From positions 1-64,000 of the forward strand of contig CAJTSM010000010.1 of the NCBI GenBank assembly GCA_910578935.1: a stretch of DNA of 64,000 bases. Reading direction: 5' to 3'. A program made the position numbers and the translations under genes. This stretch comes from an uncultured Oscillibacter sp. (lineage in GTDB: Bacteria > Bacillota > Clostridia > Oscillospirales > Oscillospiraceae). The notes under the pieces were generated by a model, which saw only the letters and a program-made list of their open reading frames with translations, was not told the origin of the DNA and made no database searches. Below are positions 41,596-50,115 of the stretch, in pieces; the stretch's first letter is position 1; every line of letters begins with the position of its first letter.

Positions 41596-42194
41596 TACCC
41601 GATTCCTCCGATTCTTCCATAGTCCCGGACCTTCGCTTCGTTGTCCGGACCTGGGAAAGCCAGGAATACTGCCCGGCCTATGATATAACGCGTGTCCACC
41701 GTGCCCAGCCGGGCGTCCCGGCTGTCGTTGCTGTGGTTGCGGTTGTCCCCCATAACAAAGACGCAGCCCTCCGGCACCGTGAGGGGAAACTCTGTTCCAT
41801 CCGTTGTGAAGGTCCGTTCATTAATATAGTCTTCCTGGAGGGGGATTCCATCCACGAAGACCGTTCCGGAGGTAAGGTCAATATCCACCACCTGGCCCCC
41901 CACCGCGATGACCCGCTTGACAATTGGCGTAGGGAGAAAACTCTCCTTCCGCAGAACTACGATATTCCCCGGCTCGTACCCGCCGCAAAATATGGAGTTC
42001 AGCACCAGCAGCCGGTCCCCCTCCTGAAGGGTTGGAACCATGGAGTGGCCGTCCACGCCGATCAGGCGGACGCCAAAGGTGAATACCACCACCACCGCCA
42101 GCACGGAACAAACCAGGGCCTGCACCCACTCATAGGCCTCCCGGCTCCGGCTCTTCTTTTCTTTCGGTTCCGTTCGCTGCGCTTCTCTCTGCAT
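41595..42194 (-). CDS. lepB: Signal peptidase I (second of a tandem pair)
   Basis: Cleaves signal peptides at the outer face of the membrane. 199 residues: one N-terminal membrane helix (about 26-46), catalytic Ser51 in DGHSMVPTL, Lys93 in PIVKRVIAVGG, and the box MGDNRNHSNDSRD. The N-terminus is charged (PKEKKSRSRE). It lies 33 bases behind its paralogue and is closely coupled to rbgA. Confidence 0.95.
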   Translation of the reverse strand: MQREAQRTEPKEKKSRSREAYEWVQALVCSVLAVVVVFTFGVRLIGVDGHSMVPTLQEGDRLLVLNSIFCGGYEPGNIVVLRKESFLPTPIVKRVIAVGGQVVDIDLTSGTVFVDGIPLQEDYINERTFTTDGTEFPLTVPEGCVFVMGDNRNHSNDSRDARLGTVDTRYIIGRAVFLAFPGPDNEAKVRDYGRIGGIG

Positions 42195-42227
42195 GTCTCT
42201 TTCTCTCCCAGATTTCGTATACGCCTC

Positions 42228-42821
42228 TCAGATCATTCCGATCCGTCCCCACTCCCGCAGATTCAATCCCTCTGTTTTTCCAGGGAGGAGCAGAAATACC
42301 GCCCGTCCAATCAGGCAGCGCCGGTCCACCGCGCCCAGCTCCGGGTCCCGGCTGTCCCGGCTGCCGTTGCGGTTGTCCCCCATCAAGAAGATGCATCCCT
42401 CCGGCACCGTGAAAGGAAACGCCATTCCCTCTTCCAAATAGGTTTCCTCCCGGATGTAGGGCTCCTCCAGGGCCTCGCCATTCACATAAACCATGCCGGT
42501 CCCAAAATCCACATTCACGGTTTCTCCCTCGGTAGCAACGACCCGTTTTACTATAGGCTCGCCGCCTTCAAAGGTGGACTTGGCGGCAATAACCACATCC
42601 CCTCTCTCATAGTCCCCGCACAGAACACTGTTCACCACCAGCAGCAGGTCCCCATTTTGCAGCGTCTCCCGCATGGAGCCGCCGGAAACACCCACCACGC
42701 GCGCGCAGAAAGCAAATACCACCACCGCCGTCAATACGGAACAAACCAGCGCCTGGGTCCACTCATAAAGGTTCCGGCCCGGTTGCTCCTGTTTCTTTTG
42801 GTCATTCCTCTCTTCCGGCAT
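42228..42821 (-). CDS. lepB: Signal peptidase I (first of a tandem pair)
   Basis: 197 residues, clear paralogue of the next gene: same charged N-terminus, one membrane helix (about 22-42), catalytic Ser49 in SGGSMRETL, Lys92 in PIVKRVVATEG and MGDNRNGSRDSRD. The loop before the Ser is SGGS instead of DGHS, suggesting altered substrate preference; that is inference. The start is ATG 42821 with GGAGG seven bases ahead; an earlier in-frame ATG at 42854 has no site. Its promoter is at 42863-42891. Confidence 0.95.
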   Translation of the reverse strand: MPEERNDQKKQEQPGRNLYEWTQALVCSVLTAVVVFAFCARVVGVSGGSMRETLQNGDLLLVVNSVLCGDYERGDVVIAAKSTFEGGEPIVKRVVATEGETVNVDFGTGMVYVNGEALEEPYIREETYLEEGMAFPFTVPEGCIFLMGDNRNGSRDSRDPELGAVDRRCLIGRAVFLLLPGKTEGLNLREWGRIGMI

Positions 42822-42862
42822 CTTAATTCCTCCACTAGCATCAAAAGTGTTCAATCTTAATT

Positions 42863-42891
42863 AGTATATCAAAAAAAAGCTGGAATCACAA
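42863..42891 (-). promoter_or_regulatory. Promoter of the lepB-rbgA-thrC operon
   Basis: On the minus strand TTGTGA, 17 bases, TATACT, about 40 bases before the lepB start. Confidence 0.7.
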
Positions 42892-43077
42892 GGGGTTTTT
42901 CTAAAAACACTTCTTCACACTTCTTCTAAAAAGCAAAGGCATATCCGTTGTTTTCCGAATGAAGACAGCCCCTTTCCAAAATTCCGCCTCTTCCTGTTCA
43001 GGCTCTGCCGCACTTTCTGAAAATCAGGCGCCTTTTAGGCGAAGATTTGTAAAATCCGTCAAAATCCCATTCGCCAC

Positions 43078-43107
43078 TTGACAAAAGCATCTTGAAAGGC
43101 GTATCTT
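43078..43107 (+). promoter_or_regulatory. trpS promoter
   Basis: TTGACA, 18 bases, TATCTT, upstream of the T-box leader. Confidence 0.7.
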
Positions 43108-43117
43108 AAAGGAGTAA

Positions 43118-43428
43118 AATTAACCATGCATAAACCGATGATGCAGACAAGTAGACGGGAGTCTGGTCCTCAAAGAGAGCTGCCGGAGGTGGAATGGCGG
43201 CAGGAGCAAACCTGTTGAATGGACTGCGGAGGGTGGGCAGAACGGGAAAATCCTTCCCAATTATGCGCCGACGGGCTTTTCCCCCGTTACCAAGGAAGGG
43301 CGCGTGTTCGCGCGCCGCCGAGCGGGCGGTTTCGGCCGTCAATTTGGGTGGCACCGCAGAAGTTTCAAGACTTTTGTCCCAAGAAGTACCTGTAACAGGT
43401 TCTTTCGCTGGGATAGGGGTCTTTTTTT
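43118..43428 (+). promoter_or_regulatory. T-box riboswitch, tRNA-Trp specific
   Basis: Leader of trpS. The conserved T-box GGGTGGCACCGC is at 43346-43357. The specifier codon TGG (43220-43222) sits in a GAA-TGG-A context at the 3' side of stem I, which reads tRNA-Trp. The T-box UGGC can pair with GCCA, fitting the G discriminator of bacterial tRNA-Trp. An intrinsic terminator (43367-43428: AAGAC/GTCTT stem with internal ACCTG/CAGGT and TTTTTTT) competes with the antiterminator. Uncharged tRNA-Trp should therefore switch trpS on. Confidence 0.93.
43367..43428 (+). terminator. T-box terminator of trpS leader
   Basis: Two-part stem AAGAC/GTCTT and TCCCA/TGGGA enclosing ACCTG/CAGGT, followed by a run of seven Ts. 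Confidence 0.85.
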
Positions 43429-43588
43429 GACGCCTCCCTGCGGAAGCAGAGAGGAGCGGCCGTTATGACACAATAAGAAAAACCTGCGTTTTTTCTCCCC
43501 AGCAATTGCACTTTTCCGGAATCTATGATATATTAATAAGAATTGGGTTAGTCCCCGGCGTCCGGGGCCTGACAGTGAGGTGTGAATG

Positions 43589-44590
43589 ATGGAAAACCAA
43601 AAGAAACGAATTTTCAGCGGCATCCAGCCCAGCGGTGAACTGACGCTGGGGTCTTATATGGGGGCCATTAAAAACTGGGTGGCCCTCCAGGAGGAATACG
43701 AGTGCGTCTACTGCATCGTGGACATGCACGCTATTACCGTCCGCCAAGTCCCGGCAGATTTGCGCCGCAGGGCCCTGAACCAGCTGGCCCAGTATATTGC
43801 CTGCGGCCTGGACCCTCAGAAAAGCATCATGTTTATCCAGAGCCACGTTCCCCAGCACGCGGAGCTTAGCTGGGTATTGAGCTGTTACACCCAGTTTGGC
43901 GAACTCAGCCGCATGACCCAATTCAAACAGAAATCCCAGCAGCACGCCGACAACATCACCGCCGGCCTTTTCACCTACCCGGTGCTGATGGCGGCGGATA
44001 TTCTGCTTTACCAGACGGACCTGGTGCCTGTGGGAGAGGACCAGCGCCAGCACGTAGAGCTGTGCCGGGACATTGCCCAGCGCTTCAACGGCGTTTATAG
44101 CGACACCTTTGTCCTGCCGGAGGCCTTTATCCAGCGGGTCGACCAGGGAGCCCGGGTCATGAGCCTAAGCAATCCTCTGAACAAGATGAGCAAATCGGAT
44201 CCCGACGGCTGTGTCAACTTGATGGACCCCCCGGAAGTCATACAGCGGAAATTCAAACGGGCCGTCACCGACAGTGAAACCTGCGTCCGTTACGACAAGG
44301 AGGCAAAGCCCGGCGTTTCCAACCTGCTGACGGTCTATTGCGCCGCCACTGGAAAAACCCTGGAGGAGGCGGAAGCCGTATTCCAGGGGCAGGGTTACGG
44401 CGTCTTCAAGCTCGCCGTGGGCGACGCGGTCATCGAACTGTTCCGCCCGATCCGGGAGGAAGCCTCCCGCCTGATGGCTGACAAAGCCTACCTGGAAACC
44501 GTCTATCGGGAAGGTGCGGAGCGGGCCTCCCGTATTGCCGGCCGCACTCTTGCCAAGGTTTACAAAAAAGTGGGCTTCCTGCCTCGATAA
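43589..44590 (+). CDS. trpS: Tryptophan-tRNA ligase
   Basis: Charges tRNA-Trp; class I synthetase. 333 residues: GIQPSGELTLGSYMGAI holds the TxGx HIGH-like motif, MAADILLYQTDLVPVGEDQRQHVEL is the Trp/ATP pocket, and KMSKSDPD is the KMSKS loop. Two adjacent ATGs begin the frame (43586, 43589); GAGG fits the second better, at eight bases. Regulation by the T-box leader immediately upstream supports the amino-acid assignment. Confidence 0.96.
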   Translation: MENQKKRIFSGIQPSGELTLGSYMGAIKNWVALQEEYECVYCIVDMHAITVRQVPADLRRRALNQLAQYIACGLDPQKSIMFIQSHVPQHAELSWVLSCYTQFGELSRMTQFKQKSQQHADNITAGLFTYPVLMAADILLYQTDLVPVGEDQRQHVELCRDIAQRFNGVYSDTFVLPEAFIQRVDQGARVMSLSNPLNKMSKSDPDGCVNLMDPPEVIQRKFKRAVTDSETCVRYDKEAKPGVSNLLTVYCAATGKTLEEAEAVFQGQGYGVFKLAVGDAVIELFRPIREEASRLMADKAYLETVYREGAERASRIAGRTLAKVYKKVGFLPR

Positions 44591-44635
44591 TCGTGTCTAT
44601 AACAAAGCGTTCTGATCGCTTAGAGGAGAAAAACT

Positions 44636-45778
44636 ATGCCCTTAGATAACCAGCTGATTGCCTATGCGGCTCTTGCCCTCCTGGCGGCGTTGGTCTTCAG
44701 CTTTTTAATGACTCCTGTGGTAAAAACCTTTGCCTATAAAGTTGGGGCGGTAGATGTGCCCAAGGACGCCCGCCGGATGCATAAGGTGCCAATCCCCCGC
44801 TTGGGGGGCCTGGCTATCTTTATCGGCTTTATGGTCAGCGTCCTGATTCTAGGAAATGTACGGGGCAATGGTCAGATGCAGAGCATCCTCCTGGGTTCCG
44901 TCATTATCGTAGTGCTGGGTGTGGTGGACGACATTATGGCCTTGCCCGCCATGCTGAAATTTGTGGTCCAGATTGCCGCCGCCCTGATCCCCGCCCTGAA
45001 CGGCGTAGTCATCCAGGCGTTTTCTAACCCCAACATCTTCTCCGACAGTCTTTACTGGGTCCTCGGCCCCCTGTCTGTGCCTTTCACCGTGCTGTGGATT
45101 GTGGCGATTACCAATGCTGTGAACCTCATCGATGGGCTGGACGGCCTGGCCAACGGTGTTTCTGCTATCTCGGCCACGACAATGCTGGTCATCGCGCTGC
45201 TTGCTTCCGAGATGGAGGTGGCCGTCGTCATGGCGGCGCTGGTGGGAGCCTGCGTAGGGTTCATGCCTTACAACCTTAACCCTGCCAAAATGTTCATGGG
45301 GGACACTGGGGCTACCTTTCTGGGCTATATTTTGGCCACTATGTCCATTCAGGGGCTGTTTAAGTTCTATGCGGTGATCTCTTTTGCCGTGCCCTTCCTG
45401 ATTCTAGGTCTGCCGATCTTTGACACGGTGTTCGCCTTCATCCGCCGCATCGCCCACGGACAAAGTCCCATGCACGCCGACCGGGGACATATCCACCACC
45501 GGCTCATCGACATGGGCATGAACCAAAAGCAGGCCGTGGCAACCCTGTATGTTATCTCTGCCATGCTGGGGCTCTCCGCCGTGGTACTGACCACCGGGGG
45601 AGAACAGAAGGCCATGCTGTTCTTTTTGACTTTATGCATTGCGGCGGCGGTGGCCGCCCGGGTGGTATTTCCCAAGGAAATCCGGGAAGAGCTCCATGAG
45701 GAGGTCGAAGAGCTTCGGGACCTGGGTCACCACGGCGGACAAAAGGAAACCCCCGGTCACGGGGAGAAGGAGAGCTAG
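44636..45778 (+). CDS. Undecaprenyl-phosphate sugar-1-phosphate transferase (TagO/WecA family)
   Basis: Starts wall polysaccharide or teichoic acid assembly by loading a sugar-1-phosphate on undecaprenyl phosphate. 380 residues, about ten membrane segments. Family motifs: VDVPKDARRMHKVPIPRLGGLAIF, VVDDIMALPAMLKF (DD metal site), AVNLIDGLDGLANGV, MGDTGATFLGY and the cytoplasmic loop HADRGHIHHRLIDMG that binds UDP-sugar. The C-terminus is charged. It is followed directly by the UDP-GlcNAc epimerase, which supports a teichoic-acid-type role. Confidence 0.9.
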   Translation: MPLDNQLIAYAALALLAALVFSFLMTPVVKTFAYKVGAVDVPKDARRMHKVPIPRLGGLAIFIGFMVSVLILGNVRGNGQMQSILLGSVIIVVLGVVDDIMALPAMLKFVVQIAAALIPALNGVVIQAFSNPNIFSDSLYWVLGPLSVPFTVLWIVAITNAVNLIDGLDGLANGVSAISATTMLVIALLASEMEVAVVMAALVGACVGFMPYNLNPAKMFMGDTGATFLGYILATMSIQGLFKFYAVISFAVPFLILGLPIFDTVFAFIRRIAHGQSPMHADRGHIHHRLIDMGMNQKQAVATLYVISAMLGLSAVVLTTGGEQKAMLFFLTLCIAAAVAARVVFPKEIREELHEEVEELRDLGHHGGQKETPGHGEKES

Positions 45779-46930
45779 ATGGAACGCGTGCGTATTATGA
45801 GCGTCTTCGGCACCCGTCCGGAGGCGATCAAAATGTGCCCCTTAGTAAAGGAACTGGCCTCCCGTCCCGGCATTGAAAGCCTCTGCTGTGTCACCGCCCA
45901 GCACCGGCAGATGCTGGACAGCGTGCTGGAAGTCTTTGGTGTCAAACCGGACCGGGATCTGGACATCATGACTCCCCGGCAGACCCTCTCCAGCATTACC
46001 AGCAAATGTCTGCTGGGTATGGACGAAGCCATCGGCGAGCTGAAGCCGGACATGATTTTGGTCCACGGGGATACTTCTACCACTTTCGCAGGCGCTCTGT
46101 CCGCCTATTATCATCAGGTGGCCGTGGGCCATGTGGAGGCGGGACTTCGAACCTATGACAAATACGCCCCCTTTCCCGAGGAGATGAACCGGGTGCTGAC
46201 CTCTTCCATCGCGGACCTGCACTTCTGTCCCACTGCCGGAAACCGGGAGAACCTTCTCCGAGAGGGACGGGACCCATCGGGCATCTTCGTCACCGGCAAC
46301 ACGGTCATTGACGCGCTGAAAACCACCGTGCGGAAAGATTACCGCTTCGCCACGGAAGAGCTGAACCATCTGCCCTACGGGGAAAAGAAGGTAATCCTGG
46401 TCACCTGCCACCGGAGGGAAAACTACGGCGAGCCCATGAAGAACATCTGTCTGGCTCTCCGGCAGATTGCGGAGGAAAACCGGGATGTGGAACTGGTCTA
46501 TCCCGTCCATCTCAGCCCGGTGGTCCGGGAGGCGGTAGATCAATATCTCCGGGGCGCGCCCCGGGTTCACCTGATTGACCCTCTCCCCGCCGATGAGATG
46601 CACAATCTCATGGACCGCTGCTATTTGGTGCTGACGGACTCCGGCGGACTTCAGGAGGAGGCTCCCGCCCTAGGCAAACCCGTACTGGTCCTCCGCCGGG
46701 AGACAGAGCGGCCGGAGGCCGTAGCGGCCGGAACCGTGAAGCTGGCCGGGGTGGTTCAGGATGATATCATCACGATGGCCTCCCGGCTGATCCAGGACAA
46801 ACGAGCCTACCATGAAATGGCTCACTCCGTGAATCCCTACGGCGACGGGAACGCCTGCCGCCGTATAGCGGACGCCATCGAATGGCGTTACGGCCTCCGA
46901 AAGGACCGGCCCGCCGGCTACGAGGCGTAG
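45779..46930 (+). CDS. wecB: UDP-N-acetylglucosamine 2-epimerase, non-hydrolysing
   Basis: Interconverts UDP-GlcNAc and UDP-ManNAc, the donor for teichoic-acid linkage units. 383 residues: FGTRPEAIKMCPLVKEL, TAQHRQMLD, VHGDTSTTFAGALSAYY, GHVEAGLRT, NTVIDAL, HRRENYGEP, SGGLQEEAPALGKPVLVLR. The ATG at 45779 begins right after the previous TAG with AAGGAG overlapping it, so it is tightly coupled to the TagO/WecA-type gene. The Bacillus counterpart is mnaA. Confidence 0.95.
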   Translation: MERVRIMSVFGTRPEAIKMCPLVKELASRPGIESLCCVTAQHRQMLDSVLEVFGVKPDRDLDIMTPRQTLSSITSKCLLGMDEAIGELKPDMILVHGDTSTTFAGALSAYYHQVAVGHVEAGLRTYDKYAPFPEEMNRVLTSSIADLHFCPTAGNRENLLREGRDPSGIFVTGNTVIDALKTTVRKDYRFATEELNHLPYGEKKVILVTCHRRENYGEPMKNICLALRQIAEENRDVELVYPVHLSPVVREAVDQYLRGAPRVHLIDPLPADEMHNLMDRCYLVLTDSGGLQEEAPALGKPVLVLRRETERPEAVAAGTVKLAGVVQDDIITMASRLIQDKRAYHEMAHSVNPYGDGNACRRIADAIEWRYGLRKDRPAGYEA

Positions 46931-46935
46931 ACGGA

Positions 46936-47718
46936 ATGGACAAGCGGAAACTGAATTGGATTACCTGGGCGGTGCTGGCCATTTCCATTGTCGTGGCGGC
47001 GTTGATGCTGGGAGGCAGCCTGAGCCGCAATGCTCATATCACCCTTCCCCCATCCAATCCGCCCCGGGACTCTGCCACCGGAGATGATAACGCCGGGGAT
47101 GGAGTAACCGTGATCGAGATCACGCCGGAAACGGTACAGGCGGCAATCGCCAGCCTGTCCCGGCCCGAAAGCTATGGCCGGAACATGACCATAGAATATC
47201 TTTGGCCCGGCGGCGGAGGAACTCATGAGCTCTACACCATTGTCCGGGGTCCCTGGACCCGGGTGGACCGGGGATTGCCCGACGGTACAACCCGGATCAG
47301 CATCACCAACGGCGAAGTAACCTATATCTGGTATGGATACGACAGCGGTTCGGAAGCCGTCTCCTTTCCAACGGGGGAGTTCTCCGCCGATGTAGAGCAG
47401 TCCATCCCCACGTATGAAGAGATCCTGAATCTGCCGGTGGAAGACATTGTCCTGGCGGATTACCGGCCTCTTGACGTTTTAACCTGTATTTACGTGGAGA
47501 CAGCGGCCGACAGGGCGGGATACTCCACCCGCTACTGGGTCAGCGTAGAAAACGGTCTTTTGGTGCAGGCGGAACGGCTGCTGGGTGAGGACACCGTCTA
47601 CCGGATGACGTCCCTGTATGTGGATGAAACAGCTTACGACGCTTCACGGTTTACTCTGCCCGACGGCACGGTGCTGCTGGAGGAAGATGGGGCGGCTCCC
47701 ATGGAACCCATGAAATAA
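46936..47718 (+). CDS. Membrane-anchored extracytoplasmic protein, unknown function
   Basis: 260 residues: short basic N-terminus, one uncleaved membrane helix (about 9-28), a Pro/Asp-rich linker, then a soluble domain from about 55 with repeated beta-rich, Tyr/Trp-rich segments (RVDRGLPDGTTRISITNGEVTYIWY, TRYWVSVENGLLVQAERLLGEDTVYRM). The layout is like LolA/LppX-type or outer-wall lipid carrier-like folds, but I cannot name a family. It begins six bases after wecB, so it is likely cotranscribed and may act in the same wall pathway. Confidence 0.7.
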   Translation: MDKRKLNWITWAVLAISIVVAALMLGGSLSRNAHITLPPSNPPRDSATGDDNAGDGVTVIEITPETVQAAIASLSRPESYGRNMTIEYLWPGGGGTHELYTIVRGPWTRVDRGLPDGTTRISITNGEVTYIWYGYDSGSEAVSFPTGEFSADVEQSIPTYEEILNLPVEDIVLADYRPLDVLTCIYVETAADRAGYSTRYWVSVENGLLVQAERLLGEDTVYRMTSLYVDETAYDASRFTLPDGTVLLEEDGAAPMEPMK

Positions 47719-47724
47719 TGCCAT

Positions 47725-47754
47725 AAAAAAGGACGGGAAATCCCGTCCTTTTTT
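47725..47754 (+). terminator. Terminator after the wall-associated cluster
   Basis: AAAAAAGGACGGG/CCCGTCCTTTTTT; strong on both strands. Confidence 0.92.
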
Positions 47755-47760
47755 CGTCTA

Positions 47761-48162
47761 TTATAATATTAAAAGAAGCCCCAGGGCCACCAGCAGTTCC
47801 TCATCCGCATTTTCCCGGAAGAGGAAAAACAGCAGCGCCAGCAGCAGCAGGTCGCCAGTGTCCACATGGTCCAGATGGAATTGGTCCAACAGGTGTTGAA
47901 GAATCCCAGTAAGGCCGTCTGCGGGCCGTCCGCCTGAAGAAAAGCCATTTGGCGGGCGGTTATGGCCGCCCTGTCCTCCGGGAGGAGGTCCTCCCGGAGG
48001 AGGGCTCCCAGAACTTGACCCGCCGGGAGGAGCGTTTCCCGGCGATGACCCTCCAACGGAGGAGGGCGGTTCCTCATGAGGCGGTCCTCCCGGAGTCGGA
48101 GTCCCCTCTTCCGGAATGCGGGTATAGGAGCCATTGTCGTTGCGAATGTAACGGTTATACAC
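47761..48162 (-). CDS. Pro/Gly-rich small protein with hydrophobic C-terminus
   Basis: 133 residues, GTG start with GGAGG eight bases ahead. N-terminal YNRYIRNDNGSYTRI, then a disordered Pro/Gly/Ser stretch (about 18-70), then LLDQFHLDHVDTGDLLLLALLFFLFRENADEELLVALGLLLIL. The DLLLLALLFFL...DEELLVALGLLLI tail is a pattern I know from small clostridial proteins of unknown role, possibly spore related. It begins three bases after the stop of the preceding gene, so the trio is an operon. Confidence 0.75.
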   Translation of the reverse strand: MYNRYIRNDNGSYTRIPEEGTPTPGGPPHEEPPSSVGGSSPGNAPPGGSSSGSPPPGGPPPGGQGGHNRPPNGFSSGGRPADGLTGILQHLLDQFHLDHVDTGDLLLLALLFFLFRENADEELLVALGLLLIL

Positions 48163-48165
48163 GGC

Positions 48166-48567
48166 TCAACCCTCCCATCCCGAGAGGAATTTCTTCCCCA
48201 AGTGGAACAGTCGAGCCAGTTGAAGGGCCCGCTCCACCTTTTCCTGCCGGTCACTTCGCAGGTAGGGCCGCAGTGCATAGAGTAAATTCCGGGCGTTGGA
48301 CTCCCGCTGCCCTCCCAGCTCCTGAATCAATGGCAGCAGCCGCGAGAGCAGTTTGGGGTCCAGCCCGCCGCCGCCCATCAGAGAGGAAAGCAGATCTCCC
48401 CCGCCTCCTGCGGGAGGCGGTTGCTGCACAGGAGGAGGCTGCGAAGGAGGCGGAGCGTTGGGCTGATCTCCGCCTCCCCCTCCCAGGGACTGGGCCAGCT
48501 GCATAATTTTACTCATGGCGTCCGGGTTGGACAGTATGTTGTTCAGCTTATCGTCAAATTCCGCCAT
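48166..48567 (-). CDS. Small protein with Pro/Gly linker, middle gene of a trio
   Basis: 133 residues. N-terminus AEFDDKLNNILSNPDAMSKIMQLAQSLGGGG, a Pro/Gln/Gly linker, then a helical C-terminal region LLSRLLPLIQELGGQRESNARNLLYALRPYLRSDRQEKVERALQLARLFHLGKKFL. The NPDAMSKIMQLA and ALRPYL...RQEKVERAL motifs recur in Clostridia proteins of unknown function. The start at 48567 has GGAGGGG eight bases ahead. Confidence 0.75.
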   Translation of the reverse strand: MAEFDDKLNNILSNPDAMSKIMQLAQSLGGGGGDQPNAPPPSQPPPVQQPPPAGGGGDLLSSLMGGGGLDPKLLSRLLPLIQELGGQRESNARNLLYALRPYLRSDRQEKVERALQLARLFHLGKKFLSGWEG

Positions 48568-48591
48568 ACGGTCCACCCCTCCCTAACGCCG

Positions 48592-48849
48592 TTACTTCTG
48601 AACGGCCTTGTTGATCCGCTCCACCAGCGCCGCCCCCTCAGGGCTCTGCATAATCTGGCTCACCATCTCGGTCATGGCCGAAGCATCGCCTTTGGCAGCG
48701 GATTGAACCGCCTTTTGCAGCCCTGCGCCACCGTCTCCCTGGGTCAGCATCCGCATCAGCGTTTGCCCGTCCCCAGACTGCATCAGCGATTTCAGCATCG
48801 CCGGATTTTTACGAAGCCGGTCAGCCATCTGGGCCGATCTCTCATCCAT
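48592..48849 (-). CDS. Small helical protein, first gene of the trio
   Basis: 85 residues, charged and Met/Gln-rich (MLKSLMQSGDGQTLMRMLTQGDGGAGLQKAVQSAAKG). Short 'NPAMLKSLMQS...L.....GD' helices resemble those of the next gene, so the two may be related or interact. AGGAGG precedes the start. No known family. Confidence 0.7.
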   Translation of the reverse strand: MDERSAQMADRLRKNPAMLKSLMQSGDGQTLMRMLTQGDGGAGLQKAVQSAAKGDASAMTEMVSQIMQSPEGAALVERINKAVQK

Positions 48850-48930
48850 ATGCCTGTTCCTCCTTTGCGTTCTTCATAGCAGTATATGAGGCGGCGGGCA
48901 AAAAAGTGCCTATTCGTTCCGCGTAAAAAC

Positions 48931-48960
48931 GCGGCCCCGGAATCTGTGTTCCGGGGCCGC
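48931..48960 (-). terminator. Terminator after the aldolase-VOC gene
   Basis: Perfect 12-base stem GCGGCCCCGGAA/TTCCGGGGCCGC with TCTGTG loop, right after the gene. Confidence 0.8.
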
Positions 48961-48969
48961 GCCTCTTAT

Positions 48970-49926
48970 TTACTTTTGTACCAAATGTACTGCAAACCCG
49001 CCAAATGTTTCTTTCAAATAAATGGCGCTGGTCCTGCCTTTGGCGTTGGTCTTCCGGGTAGACTCGTCAAACTCCACCCCCTGAAGGCCCAGGTGATAGA
49101 CCGCCCGGTCCACATGATTGGTCCCGATCGCAATATGGCCTTTCTCTCCCAGGTAGGGCGCTTTCATGCACTCTACAGCGGTCCCGGCGAACACGGAGGA
49201 GTTGCCCACTTTGCACTCCATGCCAAAAACAGCGGCAAAGGCCCTGGCCGTCCGTTCCGCCTCCTCCGCGCTGCCGCAGTTGACGCCCACATGCCGCAGT
49301 TCAAAACCCAGCATGGCCTTGACAGCTTCCTTGCAAATGGAGGTGATCTCGTCCCACTTCTCACCCTCGATCAGGTCTTTTTTTACCATCCAAGTACCGC
49401 CGCATGCCGCAATCCGGTCAAACGACAGATAATCCATCAAATTTTTCGTGTTCACGCCGCCGGTGGGCATAAAGTCCAGCGGAAGAACCGGAGCCAGGGC
49501 CTTCAAAAACGCCACGCCGCCAGACTGCTCGGCAGGGAAGAACTTGACGACTCTCAGTCCGGCATTAACAGCCCGGGTCATGTCGGAGGCATTGACACAG
49601 CCGGGAAACACAGGGATGTCTTTTTTAACGCAGTCATTTACCAGTGATTCGTTATAGCCAGGAGAAACAATGAACTTTGCCCCGGCATCCAGGGCCCGGC
49701 CGCACTGATCCAGATTCAGCACCGTCCCCGCGCCTACCAGAACCTCAGGACAGTCCCGGGCAATCCGGCGAATTGCCTCTTCCCCAGCGGCAGTGCGGAA
49801 CGTAATCTCGGCGGCAGGAAGCCCTCCGGCAGTCAGGGCCTTCGCCAAAGGGACGGCCTTGGCAGCATCTTCGATCGCTATGACGGGGATGATGCCGATG
49901 TTGGATACCGTCTGAAAAATATCCAT
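48970..49926 (-). CDS. KDPG/KHG aldolase fused to a VOC domain
   Basis: 318 residues. N-terminal 1-205 is an Eda-type aldolase: E40 in AAEITFRTAAG, Schiff-base lysine K128 in VVKFFPAEQSGG, phosphate loop GAGTVL and MPTGGVN. From about 208 a glyoxalase-like VOC domain follows (RHVGVNCGSAEEAERTARAFAAVFG ... GHIAIGTNHVDRAVYHLGLQGVEFDE), ending FAVHLVQK. The usual terminal metal Glu is not obvious, so VOC activity is uncertain. The substrate is 2-keto-3-deoxy acid type, unknown in detail. It has its own terminator; a -10 TATAAT lies upstream near 49990. Confidence 0.87.
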   Translation of the reverse strand: MDIFQTVSNIGIIPVIAIEDAAKAVPLAKALTAGGLPAAEITFRTAAGEEAIRRIARDCPEVLVGAGTVLNLDQCGRALDAGAKFIVSPGYNESLVNDCVKKDIPVFPGCVNASDMTRAVNAGLRVVKFFPAEQSGGVAFLKALAPVLPLDFMPTGGVNTKNLMDYLSFDRIAACGGTWMVKKDLIEGEKWDEITSICKEAVKAMLGFELRHVGVNCGSAEEAERTARAFAAVFGMECKVGNSSVFAGTAVECMKAPYLGEKGHIAIGTNHVDRAVYHLGLQGVEFDESTRKTNAKGRTSAIYLKETFGGFAVHLVQK

Positions 49927-50115
49927 GGTTTTCTCCTTTTAATAAAATTAAGCGTCATGCTCCTACGTTCAGAAACAGAACTGCCCATGTCTCTATTATA
50001 AAACTTGTACGCTGAGAAAAAAGGGGCGAAAGAGAAAAAATCGCTCCTCTTTTTTGTCAAAAACTACAAAGTCATTGAAACGTTCCGTGATTTCCATGGG
50101 GCAGGCAGCGCCGCT

